From: Thalassia testudinum
Lineage: Eukaryota; Streptophyta; Magnoliopsida; Alismatales; Hydrocharitaceae
DNA: 64,000 nt
NCBI GenBank assembly: GCA_037157565.1
Contig: JAZHRO010000022.1
Span: forward strand, 100,932,001-100,996,000
Direction of reading: 5' to 3'
The position numbers and the translations under genes are program-made. Shown here piece by piece: positions 20,767-32,316 of this stretch. Position 1 is the stretch's first letter. Each line of letters starts with the position of its first letter. The notes under the pieces are model-generated. The model had not been told where the DNA came from, did no database searches, and saw only the letters and a list, made by a program, of their open reading frames with translations.

Positions 20767-23460
20767 TGATGGGTCGTGCGTTGTGACTAGGTTTGTTGTA
20801 GAAATAACGTTGTAGTACAGCTAGTTATTGCCATCATTACAGATATTTTTTTTTACTCGGAAATAAAAGTGTTCCCGAGGTCGAACTCAGGTAGCAAGTC
20901 GTATTCTAGAAGTAAAGTATTTCTTATTACAAAAATACAGAGAGAGAGAGAGATGAAAATTTGGCTTCTCCTTTTTCTCTTCTTTCTTCCTCTTTGTCTT
21001 CTCTTCTCTTCCTCTCGTGCTCTTCTTCTTCTTTTGTTCTTCAGATCTTCCTCTCGTGCTCTTCTTCTTTTGTCTTCTATTCTTCCTTGTTTTCTTTCTT
21101 TCTTTTTCTTCAGATCTTCTTCTTTTTTCTTCTTGCTTGTCTTTCCTCTTCTTTGCCGTGGTCCTGCTTCTTCTTTTCTTCTTCTTCTTTAACTTCAAGA
21201 CGTCGTCTGATTTTGCAATCAGACGACTTAAACCGCTGCTGCTACAGTGTCTCCCTTAGCTTCCGTCTTCTTCTTCTTTGTGTTTTCTTCTTCTTCTTCT
21301 TCCGCAGTCCTTCTTCTTCTTCTTCTTCACCTGTGCCTGCAAGCTTCAAGGTTTTCGTCAGAGGGCAAAACCTACTCTACCGTCCCCCCCGCGTCTCTCT
21401 CTCTGAATTCGCTCTTAGGAAAGCTCTCCCAGAGCAACTGGTTAATCGGGTACGCGGGTCGCGCCTGGGTCCAGGCCCACCGACGTACGGTGGTGGGCGA
21501 GGAGTGCAGGTCGGGCTAATCGGGTCGGGGCCAGGTCCGCGGGGCGTGAGCGCGGACGAGGCTGGGTAATCGGGCGGGTGAAGGGGACCTCACCCCGTGA
21601 ACTGAGGCAAACAGCTTAAGGCACTTTTTGCCTTTAAGCGCCTGTGCGCCTCTGCGAGTTTCCGAGGTGGGACTAAATGTCCCACCCCAATTTGGGCGCC
21701 CGCGCGGAGGAGGCAGCGGGCAGTCGAGGCTTCACGCGAGGGCTTTGCCCCAGCTGCAGCCTGGGACTCTTCGCGAAGATACCCCGCACAGCCTGGGAGC
21801 CTGATCTGGGCGTGGCGCGCCTGGAGCAGCAGGTCGAAGGAGCTTCGCTGCTCAGCAATGGCGATGGCGGGCGGAGTACCTGCTCACAGGGAAACGGCCT
21901 CTCGGCCTAATCAGATACGCGGAGGACCTTCGCCGTAGCACGGCGAAGGTGATCGGGGGGTCTGCAGGTGGCGGGGCGGAGCCTAAGGGCTGCCCTAGGT
22001 CAAACTGCAGGTGGCGAGATGGGTTTGTTCGGTGGAGTTGCAGAGGGCGATTCGGGGGAAGTGGAAGGGCGGAGGATGATCAGCGTGAGGAGGCGAAGGT
22101 TCTGCGGGTGTCGGCGAGTCGTGTGGAGTGGCGGAATGATGGGAGCGACTCGCCGGAGGTTGGCCGGAGGTGGAGAAGGTGACGGTGGTCGGGTCGGTCG
22201 AGGGTGTAATTGACTGTAAAATAGGGAGGAAAAGGGGACGAAGGGGACGAAGAGGCTGCCGGCTCGTACCTACCGGAGCTGGAGAAGAAATGGCCAGTGG
22301 GGGAGGACGGCGGTGATGACGGGGCAGAGGCAGCGCGCGCTGGTATTGCACGACGCGGAGGAGAATCAGGAAGAAGTCTCAGCCGCTGGTATTGCGGCAG
22401 AGCGAAGAGGAGGAGGAAGAGAAACCGCCGGAGCTGGACGGCTTCTGCCGGAGTGGGAAGAGAGGAAAGTGAGGGGGTATCTCCGTCAGATCCGAGCTGG
22501 GAAGAACGGCGGAGCGACGGGGGTATTTATAGGGGCAGAACCAGAGAGGAGGGCGGAGGGAGACGACGTGTCTCCCTCGTCGGAGGACGTCGGAGGAAGG
22601 ATACCCATACCGTCCGTGCATTCGCACGGCCGGTATGGGTGGTTGCAGCCATCAGGGGGGTGTTCCTGCGACGGCTGACGATGCAGGGCACCCCCATTTG
22701 ACTTGGCAGGCTCCCTCCCTTACCCTGCGCGGCGCCATGCTCCGCGCAAGGTCGCCGGAGCATGGTGCTGGTTAGGTTTTGCAGGAGGGACCTAAACGCA
22801 AAGAACGAAGGAGAGTTAAGGGTCAAAATGTGAGGGTTCATAAGTTGAGGGCCAGAAAGTAAATATATGAGGACCAAAGTGTAAAGTTGGTCAAGAAGGT
22901 TTCTTCTTAGGCTCAAGTTTTTATACATGAATAATTAGGACCTAAGGATTCTGATGGTGAATTTTATTTCTAGGTTAAACCTTGTTTGACTGGTTAATTT
23001 ACGTAAAAACTCAAATTAAGTTATTAATTGGGCATGATTCTCAATGTAGTTAAAAATGGGTTCCTAAGGCCAAATTGAAGGTTCTAAACCCTAGAGATTA
23101 TTTTTTTATGAATCTTAGAGGGTTTAGTTGATTTTTTCTCTACCTTGAACCTCATGTATTTAAGTGGGTTTGTTTTTAGGGTTACAGGATGTCATTTAAT
23201 TCTTCGGAGTTGCTGTAGCCCTTGTTGAGTTATTTCATCCCACTTTTCTTCTTATTAGGTTGTTTTGACCTATGTTTGGACCCTGAGTTACCCTGTTTTC
23301 AGATTGGATTGGTGAAATTGCATTTTTACCCCTTAGTTTATGTTTTCTTTGCAAACTCAGAATCTCTCTGAGCCAAGCCTTTGTAAGGTTATGTAGGAGC
23401 TTTTATTCTCTGTATTAGGTCAAAATGAGCTAGTTATGGCTCATGATGAGGTTCTCATCA
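20767..23460 (-). repeat. Element B 5' LTR
   Basis: 2,694 bp from TGATGGGTCG to CTCATCA. Very similar to 10,920-13,610 over its whole length but with many single-base differences and small indels (for example in the CTT tracts and at 22,230-22,240). It contains the GTCGTCTGATT palindrome (21,202-21,227) and a TATAAATA box (22,524-22,531, minus). Confidence 0.9.
21202..21227. repeat. LTR palindrome GTCGTCTGATT-N4-AATCAGACGAC (B, 5' LTR)
   Basis: Perfect 11-base arms around the spacer TTGC. Confidence 0.75.
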
Positions 23461-25816
23461 GTGGCGTCTGCTACAGTGCTTCCTTTGTGCTTCTTCTTCT
23501 TCTTCTTCCTTCTTCTCTCAGTCTTCTTCTTCTTCCTACGGTCTTCTTCTTCTTCTTCTTCTTTTGGTCTTCTTCTGCTTTCTTCTTCAGTTCTTCTCCT
23601 TCTTTATCTTCTTCCTCTTCCTTCCTTTCTTCTTCGTTCTTTCTTCTGCAATCTTCTCCTTTCTTCTCGCACCCTGTTCCTGCACAAAGAGCAAAACTAC
23701 CCTGTCCCTCTACCCGCACGTCTCTCTGTCTCTGTAAAGCACTCACAGGACGCTCTCCCAGAGCCGCGGGTAATCGGGTCGGGTTTCGTGCCCGTGACCA
23801 GGCGCACCGGTGTGTAGGTGATGCGCGAGGTGTGCTCAGATAGGGTCGGGTCGGATCCGCGTGATGAGCTCGCGGACCGGGTGGGTGAGTGGGCGCGGGA
23901 CCTCACCCCAGTGCTTTCGGAGGAGACCAAGAAAAAGCACAAAATCAATTTATCGCGGCGCGGCGTTTCGAAATCCCACGATGTGGGACTATCCTCTATG
24001 CTCTTTTCGCGTGCGCTCGCAGGATGATTCCACCTTGCTCTCTGCTCAGCTGCAGCCACTATCGGTGCCAACTGATGAGGCGGAAGTCTCCGCAGACTTC
24101 ACCCCAACCTGGAGCACCTGGGATCCTGAAGCTGCAGGGCCTGGAGCTCGCCTCGAAGCTGCTTCAGTCGTCGTTAAAGGCGGCTGGGGTGGCGACCCTG
24201 TCAGACAGGAGCATGGCCTCTCGGCCTAATCAGACTAGCGGGGGACCTTCGCCGTGGCACGGCAAAGGTGGTGCGGGGTGCAGCAGGTCGTGGGGCGGCC
24301 TAGGCGTGCATGCCTAGGTCGCCCTGTGACCGGAGGTGTGGGTGTGTTCGGGGGAGCGATGAGTGGGTGTAGAGCGGCAGTGGGTGGGCGGAGGTTGTTC
24401 AGCGTGATGAGGCGGAGGTTATGCGAGGGTCGGCGAGGCTTGTGGGGTGACGGAGCGATGGGAGCGTCTCGCCGAAGGGTGGCCGGAGACGAAGAGGGTG
24501 ATGGTGGACTGGATCGGTCGAGGGTTTAATCGAATGAAAGACAGTGAGGAAAAGAAAGAGGGGGAGTTGAGGAGTAGTTCTAACCTAGTTACCGGGACGA
24601 AGGGGCCGGAGTAGGGCGGCAGTCGTATCAACTGTCGCCGGAGAAGAAGATACCTAGAGAGAGAGGGCAGCGGCGAGGAAGGGAGCGGGAGGGCGCACGC
24701 TGGGTACGGCGTGACGCGGGAAGAGCGGGCGAAGGTGGCTCTGCTGCTGGTATTGTAGCAGAGCGACGAGACGGAGGAGGAGCCACCGGAGCTGGTGGGT
24801 TTCTGTTGGAGTGGGAAGAGAGGAAAAATGGGGGTTTTTTCTCCTTCAAGACCAAGCTGCCTCCATCGGTTGGCGACGGCGGTCCTTATAAAGGCGAAGG
24901 CGGAGGGGTGGGCGCAGGGAGGCGACGTGCCTCCCTCGCCGGAGTATGGCCGGAGTTGCAACCCATACCTTTCGTGCGTTCGTACGGAAGGTGTGGGCGA
25001 TGGCAGAGGTCATGGTGGTGTCCCTGCGACAGCAGACGTCGCAGGGAACACCCGGTTCAACTAGCAGATGGCCTCCCTCACCCTGCGCGGCGCCATGCTC
25101 CGCGCAAAGTCGCCGGAGCATGGTGCTCCTCAGAGAGTTGCAGGGGGGACCTAAGTGCAAATAATGACGAAGAACCTAGGGGTCAAAATGCAAGGATTTT
25201 TAAAGTTGAGGGTCAAAAAGTAACAGATGAGGACCAAAATGCAAAGTCGGTCAAGAAGGTCTCTTCTTAGGCTCAAGTTTTTATGCATGACTAAATGGGA
25301 CCTAAGGATTCCAATGGTGAATTTATTTCTAGATCAGATCTTGTTTAACCGACAAATTTACGTAAAAACCCAAATTAAATCATTAATTGGGTATGGTTCT
25401 CAATGTAGGTCAAAATGGGTTCCCAAGGCCATATTGAAGGTTCTAAGCCCTAGAGATTATTTTTCTATGAATTTTAGAGGGTTTAGTAGATTTTTACTTT
25501 ACCTTGAACCTCGTGAATTGGTGTGGATTTGTTTTAGGGCTATAGAATGTCATTTAATTCCTTGGAGTTGCTGTAGCCATTGTTGGATCAAATCATCCCG
25601 CTTTCCTTCTTATTAGGTTAGTTTGACCTATGTTTGGACCCTGATTTACCCTGTTTACTGATTGTGCTGGTGAAATTACATTTTTAACCCTTATGACCTG
25701 TTTTCATTACAAACTCAGAATTCTCTGAGTCAAGCCTTTCTATGAGTTATGTAGGAGCTTTTTCTTGCATATCTAGGTTAGATTGTGCTAGTTAGGGTTT
25801 ATGATGAGGTTCTCAT
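23461..25816 (-). repeat. Element A 5' LTR, outer part
   Basis: Begins with B's right target duplication GTGGC (23,461-23,465). Matches the 3' LTR of A from base 23,601 onward (against base 1). Breaks at CTCAT (25,812-25,816), where element C begins. CTCAT is repeated at 34,050-34,054, followed by the last two LTR bases, CA. A TTATAAA box lies at 24,886-24,892. Confidence 0.9.
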
Positions 25817-26227
25817 TGTTGGCGCTAGAGCACCACGATCATTTGTTTTGATGATAACAAAACACGTGTTATTTAACATTTGCAATTTGAGTCCTAGATT
25901 TCAGGTCAATTGCAAATGAGGACGTGTTTAGACGGAGTTCGAGCTCGCATCCAGGACGGATTGGAAGAGCTTGACGGAAAACAGAGGAGGTTCGCGTGGA
26001 GCGAAAGATTGAAGATGGAAGGAAAAGAAGAATAGGATAGATTCTTTCTTTTGTACTTGTTGTATTTTTTCATTTCTTTTGTTGCTCTTTATTTCCTTAG
26101 ATATTTCATGTTAAAGAGCCTCAAAGTACCCTAAAAGTTGTCCTAGGAACACCTGCACAACCCTAGGATACTTAGGTTTTCTGTAGAATACTTAGAAAAC
26201 CAATATAGGGTTCAAACAGCACTTCCA

Positions 26228-26753
26228 GACGTCTAATTCCCAAATCAGACGTCTGATAAAGAATTTTAAGACGTCTGACTGTTGTTTCAGACATCTGATA
26301 ACTGTTAGGCTGGACATAGTTAGTTCTGTCCGATGAAATCAGACGTCCAGACATTATACCAGACGTCTTAGGAGACGTCTGATGACTTTGCCAGACGTCC
26401 AGTTAGTGGACCGTTGGCTGGCTTAGAAGACACTCAAGAATATGACCGTTAGAGCCTTATCAGACGTCCATAGGACTTTACAGGCGTCTGATAAATGACC
26501 GTTTTGCCTCGGCTGACCCAAAATCTCTTCTCAGAGATTTTCTAGCCGTTGCAACGTTTGGAAATCAATTCCCACAGTAAAAGTAGGTTTCCAGACGTCC
26601 AGACGTCCTGTATGTCGTCTGATGGACTTGCACAAAAACCCTGTTTAGATCTGATTCAAGTCAGGGAGAAACCTGCATAGAATCAGACGTCTGACCTTGA
26701 AATCAGACGTCTTAAAGTGGCCTTCCAGACGTCTGATGCCAGAGTTAGACGTC
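26228..26753. repeat. Array of 14 GACGTC palindromes in element C U3 (LTR 1)
   Basis: GACGTC at 26,228, 26,248, 26,270, 26,342, 26,362, 26,374, 26,394, 26,463, 26,594, 26,602, 26,686, 26,706, 26,728 and 26,748, most within AGACGTCT or the longer ATCAGACGTCTGAT. Variants with one change (GACATC at 26,290, GGCGTC at about 26,493) also occur. Chance expectation in about 530 bp is well below one. The array ends about 115 bp upstream of the TATA box. GACGTC is a known core for plant bZIP factors (C-box), and palindromes in Sirevirus LTRs have been described in maize. Confidence 0.85.
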
Positions 26754-26866
26754 TGATAACCCTGTCAAATGCAATCATTGTCCTGATTTCGGCCTGATTC
26801 TCTTGGGCTTTGTTCCCAACGGCTATGGAAGCTTTTCCAAGCCTTCCAAAACCTTCCTAAGGCCTC

Positions 26867-26874
26867 TATAAATA
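26867..26874 (+). promoter_or_regulatory. TATA box of element C LTR 1
   Basis: CTATAAATAGAGGGG follows the GACGTC array and precedes an A/C-rich likely transcript start (caacacaaaaacacaag). The same box is at 30,117-30,124 and 33,367-33,374. Confidence 0.75.
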
Positions 26875-27551
26875 GAGGGGAGCCTTTGCAACACAAAAAC
26901 ACAAGAAGAGAAACACACATACACAAGATATACACCTAGAGAGACCAAGATACACTAAGATCAAGTATTTCCACTCTCTTGTGTCCAAGAAGCACTTGCT
27001 CTCTAAGCTCAAGCTCCATCATCTTGAGAGCATCATTCCCGTTGCGCACCCGCTCTCCCGACGTTGTTAACGAGAGCGACGTAGCGCCATCGCGTGGCAC
27101 ACGCACCGCGTCATCGTCGACGCACTCCTTGCAAAGGGGAGTTTCCTATTTCCTATAGAAGCTAGGTTTAATTTTGTTGGCTCTATAGGACTGTTGTTTT
27201 ATTTTATCTTTGTATTTTGGTTGGGTATTCGCTTTGCGAATTCCCATCTCCTTCGTGGGACAAAATCCTTCTCGTGGAGAGAAGGGGTTGAGGAACGCTA
27301 CCCTCGTACTTGTAGCGTGGTTGTATTGAGGTTGAATCACCCTCGTTTAAAGTGATTCGTTTAGTGGATTTTGATCAACTTGGTTGATCGGAAAATCCTA
27401 ACTCGAGAGGGTTAGGTGGTGGTTTTCACCCGGTTTGGGTTTCCACCTAAAAATTACTTGTGTACATTGTGCGATTGATTTTTGTGAGATTGCTTTATAT
27501 TTTTATTTCCGCATATTTTTACGCCACCCCTCCTAGTAGGGAACCTTCAAT

Positions 27552-27562
27552 TGGTATCAGAG
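27552..27562 (+). other. Element C primer-binding site, interior 1 (tRNA-Met)
   Basis: TGGTATCAGAG, complementary to the 3' end of initiator tRNA-Met, two bases after the LTR end. Same at 30,802-30,812. Confidence 0.85.
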
Positions 27563-27703
27563 AAGGTCTTGCTGTTTCGGCGTAACAACCAAGCAAGAAG
27601 ATCGATGGTGGGAAGTAGTTCCGCGTGTAGGATTTCGTAGGGACAGTCCACAACCCGTCCGCCCTACTTTGACGGGAACAACTACAGCTACTGGAAGCTG
27701 AGG

Positions 27704-28741
27704 ATGAGGATGTGGCTTCAAGCCACGGACTTCGCTCTATGGGGTCGTTGCGAAGCCTCATACGAGATCCCAAAGCGACCCCAAGGAGGCTACTCGCAGG
27801 TGCAGATTCTAGAGCTCTCACTCAACGCAAAGGCAATGAATGCCTTGTATTGCGCGTTGAGTCCAAAAGAATTCGAACGAATCCAAGAGTGCACCACCGC
27901 TCACGAGATATGGAGGAGGTTGGAAGGCACTCATGAGGAGACGAGTTCGGAAGAAGATCTCGGAGAGAAGGAAACCACGTGCCTTGGTTTCAGGGCAATC
28001 GGAGAAAGCAACATCGACAGCGAAAGCGACTCCGACAATAAGGTAAACCTGGATTTACAAGAAGATTTTAATGAACTTTTTGAGATTAGTAAATCACTTA
28101 GGGCAGAAAATAAAAGCATTAAAAAGAACCTTAGTTTACTTAGAAATGAAAATGATAGGTTAGAAAAACAACTCAAGGATATAGAGACTAGTCCTAAGGA
28201 TAATAACCTGTTATTAGAAAATCAAGACCTCATCAATGAAAATAATAAATTGATTGAGGAAAATAATAGTCTAAAGTTAGAAATTTCTGATTTAAAGATT
28301 AAGATGGATATTATAGAAAAAGAAATCGCATGTCTTAGGGAAAATTCTAACAAATTAATCAACAAAGTTGATAATTTTTATAGCCCTAAGGTTGAGAAAG
28401 GATCTCCATCAAGGAGACCTTCTAACAAATCCGGATCCAAGCTCACTTGGATACCGAAGAAAAAATTAGAATCTTGTTTTGTAGGGTTCAGGGATGACTA
28501 CAACATAAAGGATTGGACCTACAAGCTCAAGGCTGGTCAACTCGAGTTAGGAGAACTAAGGAGTAGACCAAGGAGGAGAACAAGAAGACCGACAAGACGG
28601 CGAACAAACGACGGACCCGCCGCACGTCGACCACCAGATTGGAGATCGGCGCCGATGCCTGGGCCTCCAAGCTACGGATGGGAGCCCCATCCGATGTGGC
28701 ATCCACCACCACCATTCGGGCCATTTTATTGGCCATGGTAG
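27704..28741 (+). pseudogene. gag: Element C truncated gag, copy 1
   Basis: 345 codons from an internal Met. The gag frame is already open upstream after a TAG at 27,647, so the natural N-terminus (FDGNNYSYWKLRMRMW type start) is cut off. The N-terminal part is the usual copia gag fold (AKAMNALYCALSPKEFERIQECTTAHEIWRRLEGTHE pattern). The central gag core is then missing, with a jump at about residue 84 to an acidic segment (CLGFRAIGESNIDSESDSDN). Residues about 125-215 are a coiled coil (LRAENKSIKKNLSLL). The C-terminus is Arg-rich then Pro/Trp-rich. No zinc knuckle or protease follows. The two copies in the array are identical in protein. Confidence 0.75.
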
Positions 28742-28794
28742 GTGAGGTAAAAATTCTTAACCCTATCTTATTATCATAAGCATTTAGATAGGGG

Positions 28795-29066
28795 GAGTTA
28801 AAAAATGATGAGCTAATTGTCAATTTTTAAGGGGGAGATGTAAGGTAGCTAAATTTCCTTTAGAAAGGGGGAGAAAAATAATAGCTATCGCATTGTTACA
28901 AAAAGGGGGAGGATATTACCTTTGTTAAAATAAATTCATAGAAGAGCATGTTTTAAGGGGGAGTTATAGGAAATATAAAATCAATTAAACCTTTTTGATA
29001 ATGTCAAAAAGGGGGAGGATTTTTATGCATTATTTACGGTTTTGTCATCATCAAAAAGGGGGAGAT
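28795..29066 (+). other. Multiple polypurine tracts before LTR 2 (element C)
   Basis: GGGGGAG-type tracts recur at about 28,791, 28,831, 28,867, 28,904, 28,957, 29,009 and 29,057; the last, AAAAAGGGGGAGAT, touches LTR 2. Repeated extended PPTs are reported for the Sirevirus lineage. The same series stands before LTR 3 (32,041-32,316). Confidence 0.8.
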
Positions 29067-29477
29067 TGTTGGTGCTAGAGCACCACGATCATTTGTTTTG
29101 ATGATAACAAAACACGTGTTATTTAACATTTGCAATTTGAGTCCTAGATTTCAGGTCAATTGCAAATGAGGACGTGTTTAGACGGAGTTCGAGCTCGCAT
29201 CCAGGACGGATTGGAAGAGCTTGACGGAAAACAGAGGAGGTTCGCGTGGAGCGAAAGATTGAAGATGGAAGGAAAAGAAGAATAGGATAGATTCTTTCTT
29301 TTGTACTTGTTGTATTTTTTCATTTCTTTTGTTGCTCTTTATTTCCTTAGATATTTCATGTTAAAGAGCCTCAAAGTACCCTAAAAGTTGTCCTAGGAAC
29401 ACCTGCACAACCCTAGGATACTTAGGTTTTCTGTAGAATACTTAGAAAACCAATATAGGGTTCAAACAGCACTTCCA

Positions 29478-30003
29478 GACGTCTAATTCCCAAATCAGAC
29501 GTCTGATAAAGAATTTTAAGACGTCTGACTGTTGTTTCAGACATCTGATAACTGTTAGGCTGGACATAGTTAGTTCTGTCCGATGAAATCAGACGTCCAG
29601 ACATTATACCAGACGTCTTAGGAGACGTCTGATGACTTTGCCAGACGTCCAGTTAGTGGACCGTTGGCTGGCTTAGAAGACACTCAAGAATATGACCGTT
29701 AGAGCCTTATCAGACGTCCATAGGACTTTACAGGCGTCTGATAAATGACCGTTTTGCCTCGGCTGACCCAAAATCTCTTCTCAGAGATTTTCTAGCCGTT
29801 GCAACGTTTGGAAATCAATTCCCACAGTAAAAGTAGGTTTCCAGACGTCCAGACGTCCTGTATGTCGTCTGATGGACTTGCACAAAAACCCTGTTTAGAT
29901 CTGATTCAAGTCAGGGAGAAACCCGCATAGAATCAGACGTCTGACCTTGAAATCAGACGTCTTAAAGTGGCCTTCCAGACGTCTGATGCCAGAGTTAGAC
30001 GTC
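29478..30003. repeat. Array of 14 GACGTC palindromes (LTR 2)
   Basis: Same array as in LTR 1, shifted by 3,250 bp. Confidence 0.85.
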
Positions 30004-30116
30004 TGATAACCCTGTCAAATGCAATCATTGTCCTGATTTCGGCCTGATTCTCTTGGGCTTTGTTCCCAACGGCTATGGAAGCTTTTCCAAGCCTTCCAAA
30101 ACCTTCCTAAGGCCTC

Positions 30117-30124
30117 TATAAATA
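30117..30124 (+). promoter_or_regulatory. TATA box of element C LTR 2
   Basis: CTATAAATAGAGGGG, as in LTR 1. Confidence 0.75.
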
Positions 30125-30801
30125 GAGGGGAGCCTTTGCAACACAAAAACACAAGAAGAGAAACACACATACACAAGATATACACCTAGAGAGACCAAGA
30201 TACACTAAGATCAAGTATTTCCACTCTCTTGTGTCCAAGAAGCACTTGCTCTCTAAGCTCAAGCTCCATCATCTTGAGAGCATCATTCCCGTTGCGCACC
30301 CGCTCTCCCGACGTTGTTAACGAGAGCGACGTAGCGCCATCGCGTGGCACACGCACCGCGTCATCGTCGACGCACTCCTTGCAAAGGGGAGTTTCCTATT
30401 TCCTATAGAAGCTAGGTTTAATTTTGTTGGCTCTATAGGACTGTTGTTTTATTTTATCTTTGTATTTTGGTTGGGTATTCGCTTTGCGAATTCCCATCTC
30501 CTTCGTGGGACAAAATCCTTCTCGTGGAGAGAAGGGGTTGAGGAACGCTACCCTCGTACTTGTAGCGTGGTTGTATTGAGGTTGAATCACCCTCGTTTAA
30601 AGTGATTCGTTTAGTGGATTTTGATCAACTTGGTTGATCGGAAAATCCTAACTCGAGAGGGTTAGGTGGTGGTTTTCACCCGGTTTGGGTTTCCACCTAA
30701 AAATTACTTGTGTACATTGTGCGATTGATTTTTGTGAGATTGCTTTATATTTTTATTTCCGCATATTTTTACGCCACCCCTCCTAGTAGGGAACCTTCAA
30801 T

Positions 30802-30812
30802 TGGTATCAGAG
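30802..30812 (+). other. Element C primer-binding site, interior 2 (tRNA-Met)
   Basis: TGGTATCAGAG two bases after LTR 2. Confidence 0.85.
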
Positions 30813-30953
30813 AAGGTCTTGCTGTTTCGGCGTAACAACCAAGCAAGAAGATCGATGGTGGGAAGTAGTTCCGCGTGTAGGATTTCGTAGGGACAGTCCA
30901 CAACCCGTCCGCCCTACTTTGACGGGAACAACTACAGCTACTGGAAGCTGAGG

Positions 30954-31991
30954 ATGAGGATGTGGCTTCAAGCCACGGACTTCGCTCTATGGGGTCGTTG
31001 CGAAGCCTCATACGAGATCCCAAAGCGACCCCAAGGAGGCTACTCGCAGGTGCAGATTCTAGAGCTCTCACTCAACGCAAAGGCAATGAATGCCTTGTAT
31101 TGCGCGTTGAGTCCAAAAGAATTCGAACGAATCCAAGAGTGCACCACCGCTCACGAGATATGGAGGAGGTTGGAAGGCACTCATGAGGAGACGAGTTCGG
31201 AAGAAGATCTCGGAGAGAAGGAAACCACGTGCCTTGGTTTCAGGGCAATCGGAGAAAGCAACATCGACAGCGAAAGCGACTCCGACAATAAGGTAAACCT
31301 GGATTTACAAGAAGATTTTAATGAACTTTTTGAGATTAGTAAATCACTTAGGGCAGAAAATAAAAGCATTAAAAAGAACCTTAGTTTACTTAGAAATGAA
31401 AATGATAGGTTAGAAAAACAACTCAAGGATATAGAGACTAGTCCTAAGGATAATAACCTGTTATTAGAAAATCAAGACCTCATCAATGAAAATAATAAAT
31501 TGATTGAGGAAAATAATAGTCTAAAGTTAGAAATTTCTGATTTAAAGATTAAGATGGATATTATAGAAAAAGAAATCGCATGTCTTAGGGAAAATTCTAA
31601 CAAATTAATCAACAAAGTTGATAATTTTTATAGCCCTAAGGTTGAGAAAGGATCTCCATCAAGGAGACCTTCTAACAAATCCGGATCCAAGCTCACTTGG
31701 ATACCGAAGAAAAAATTAGAATCTTGTTTTGTAGGGTTCAGGGATGACTACAACATAAAGGATTGGACCTACAAGCTCAAGGCTGGTCAACTCGAGTTAG
31801 GAGAACTAAGGAGTAGACCAAGGAGGAGAACAAGAAGACCGACAAGACGGCGAACAAACGACGGACCCGCCGCACGTCGACCACCAGATTGGAGATCGGC
31901 GCCGATGCCTGGGCCTCCAAGCTACGGATGGGAGCCCCATCCGATGTGGCATCCACCACCACCATTCGGGCCATTTTATTGGCCATGGTAG
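30954..31991 (+). pseudogene. gag: Element C truncated gag, copy 2
   Basis: Identical 345-residue product to the copy at 27,704-28,741: same lost N-terminus, same deletion of the gag core, same coiled coil and Arg-rich tail. Identity of two gag-length copies without any difference seen points to a recent duplication of the interior by LTR-LTR recombination. Confidence 0.75.
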
Positions 31992-32316
31992 GTGAGGTAA
32001 AAATTCTTAACCCTATCTTATTATCATAAGCATTTAGATAGGGGGAGTTAAAAAATGATGAGCTAATTGTCAATTTTTAAGGGGGAGATGTAAGGTAGCT
32101 AAATTTCCTTTAGAAAGGGGGAGAAAAATAATAGCTATCGCATTGTTACAAAAAGGGGGAGGATATTACCTTTGTTAAAATAAATTCATAGAAGAGCATG
32201 TTTTAAGGGGGAGTTATAGGAAATATAAAATCAATTAAACCTTTTTGATAATGTCAAAAAGGGGGAGGATTTTTATGCATTATTTACGGTTTTGTCATCA
32301 TCAAAAAGGGGGAGAT

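Larger units (their letters stand above)
10920..23460 (-). mobile_element. Element B: non-autonomous Athila-type LTR element with captured ORF, inserted in A's 5' LTR
   Basis: Two LTRs of 2,691 and 2,694 bp (10,920-13,610 and 20,767-23,460) bound a 7,156-bp interior. Target duplication GTGGC is at 10,915-10,919 and 23,461-23,465. PPT (13,611) and PBS (20,747-20,763) show minus orientation. The ends of the interior match A (13,622-15,175 and about 19,720-20,766), but no gag core, protease, RT or integrase is present. Instead there are a 522-codon ORF of unknown function (18,047-19,615) and a 2.8-kb low-complexity segment. B would depend on proteins from an A-like element in trans. This follows the general logic of large non-autonomous LTR elements. 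Confidence 0.9.
25817..27549 (+). repeat. Element C LTR 1
   Basis: 1,733 bp, TGTTGGCGCTAG...GGAACCTTCA. U3 carries the GACGTC array; a TATAAATA box is at 26,867-26,874. Differs from LTR 2 at two sites seen by eye (GGC/TGCTAG at 25,823 and ACCT/CGCATAG at 26,674). Confidence 0.93.
29067..30799 (+). repeat. Element C LTR 2 (middle, probably recombinant)
   Basis: 1,733 bp. At the sites that separate LTR 1 from LTR 3 it agrees with LTR 3 at two sites in the left half (GGTGCTAG, ACCCGCATAG) and with LTR 1 at all sites in the right half. This is the pattern expected if it arose by crossing over between a 3' and a 5' LTR. Confidence 0.9.

Noticed and set aside
26228..26753. CRISPR-like array
   Set aside because: Repeats are short palindromes with irregular spacing inside a eukaryotic LTR; no repeat-spacer structure.
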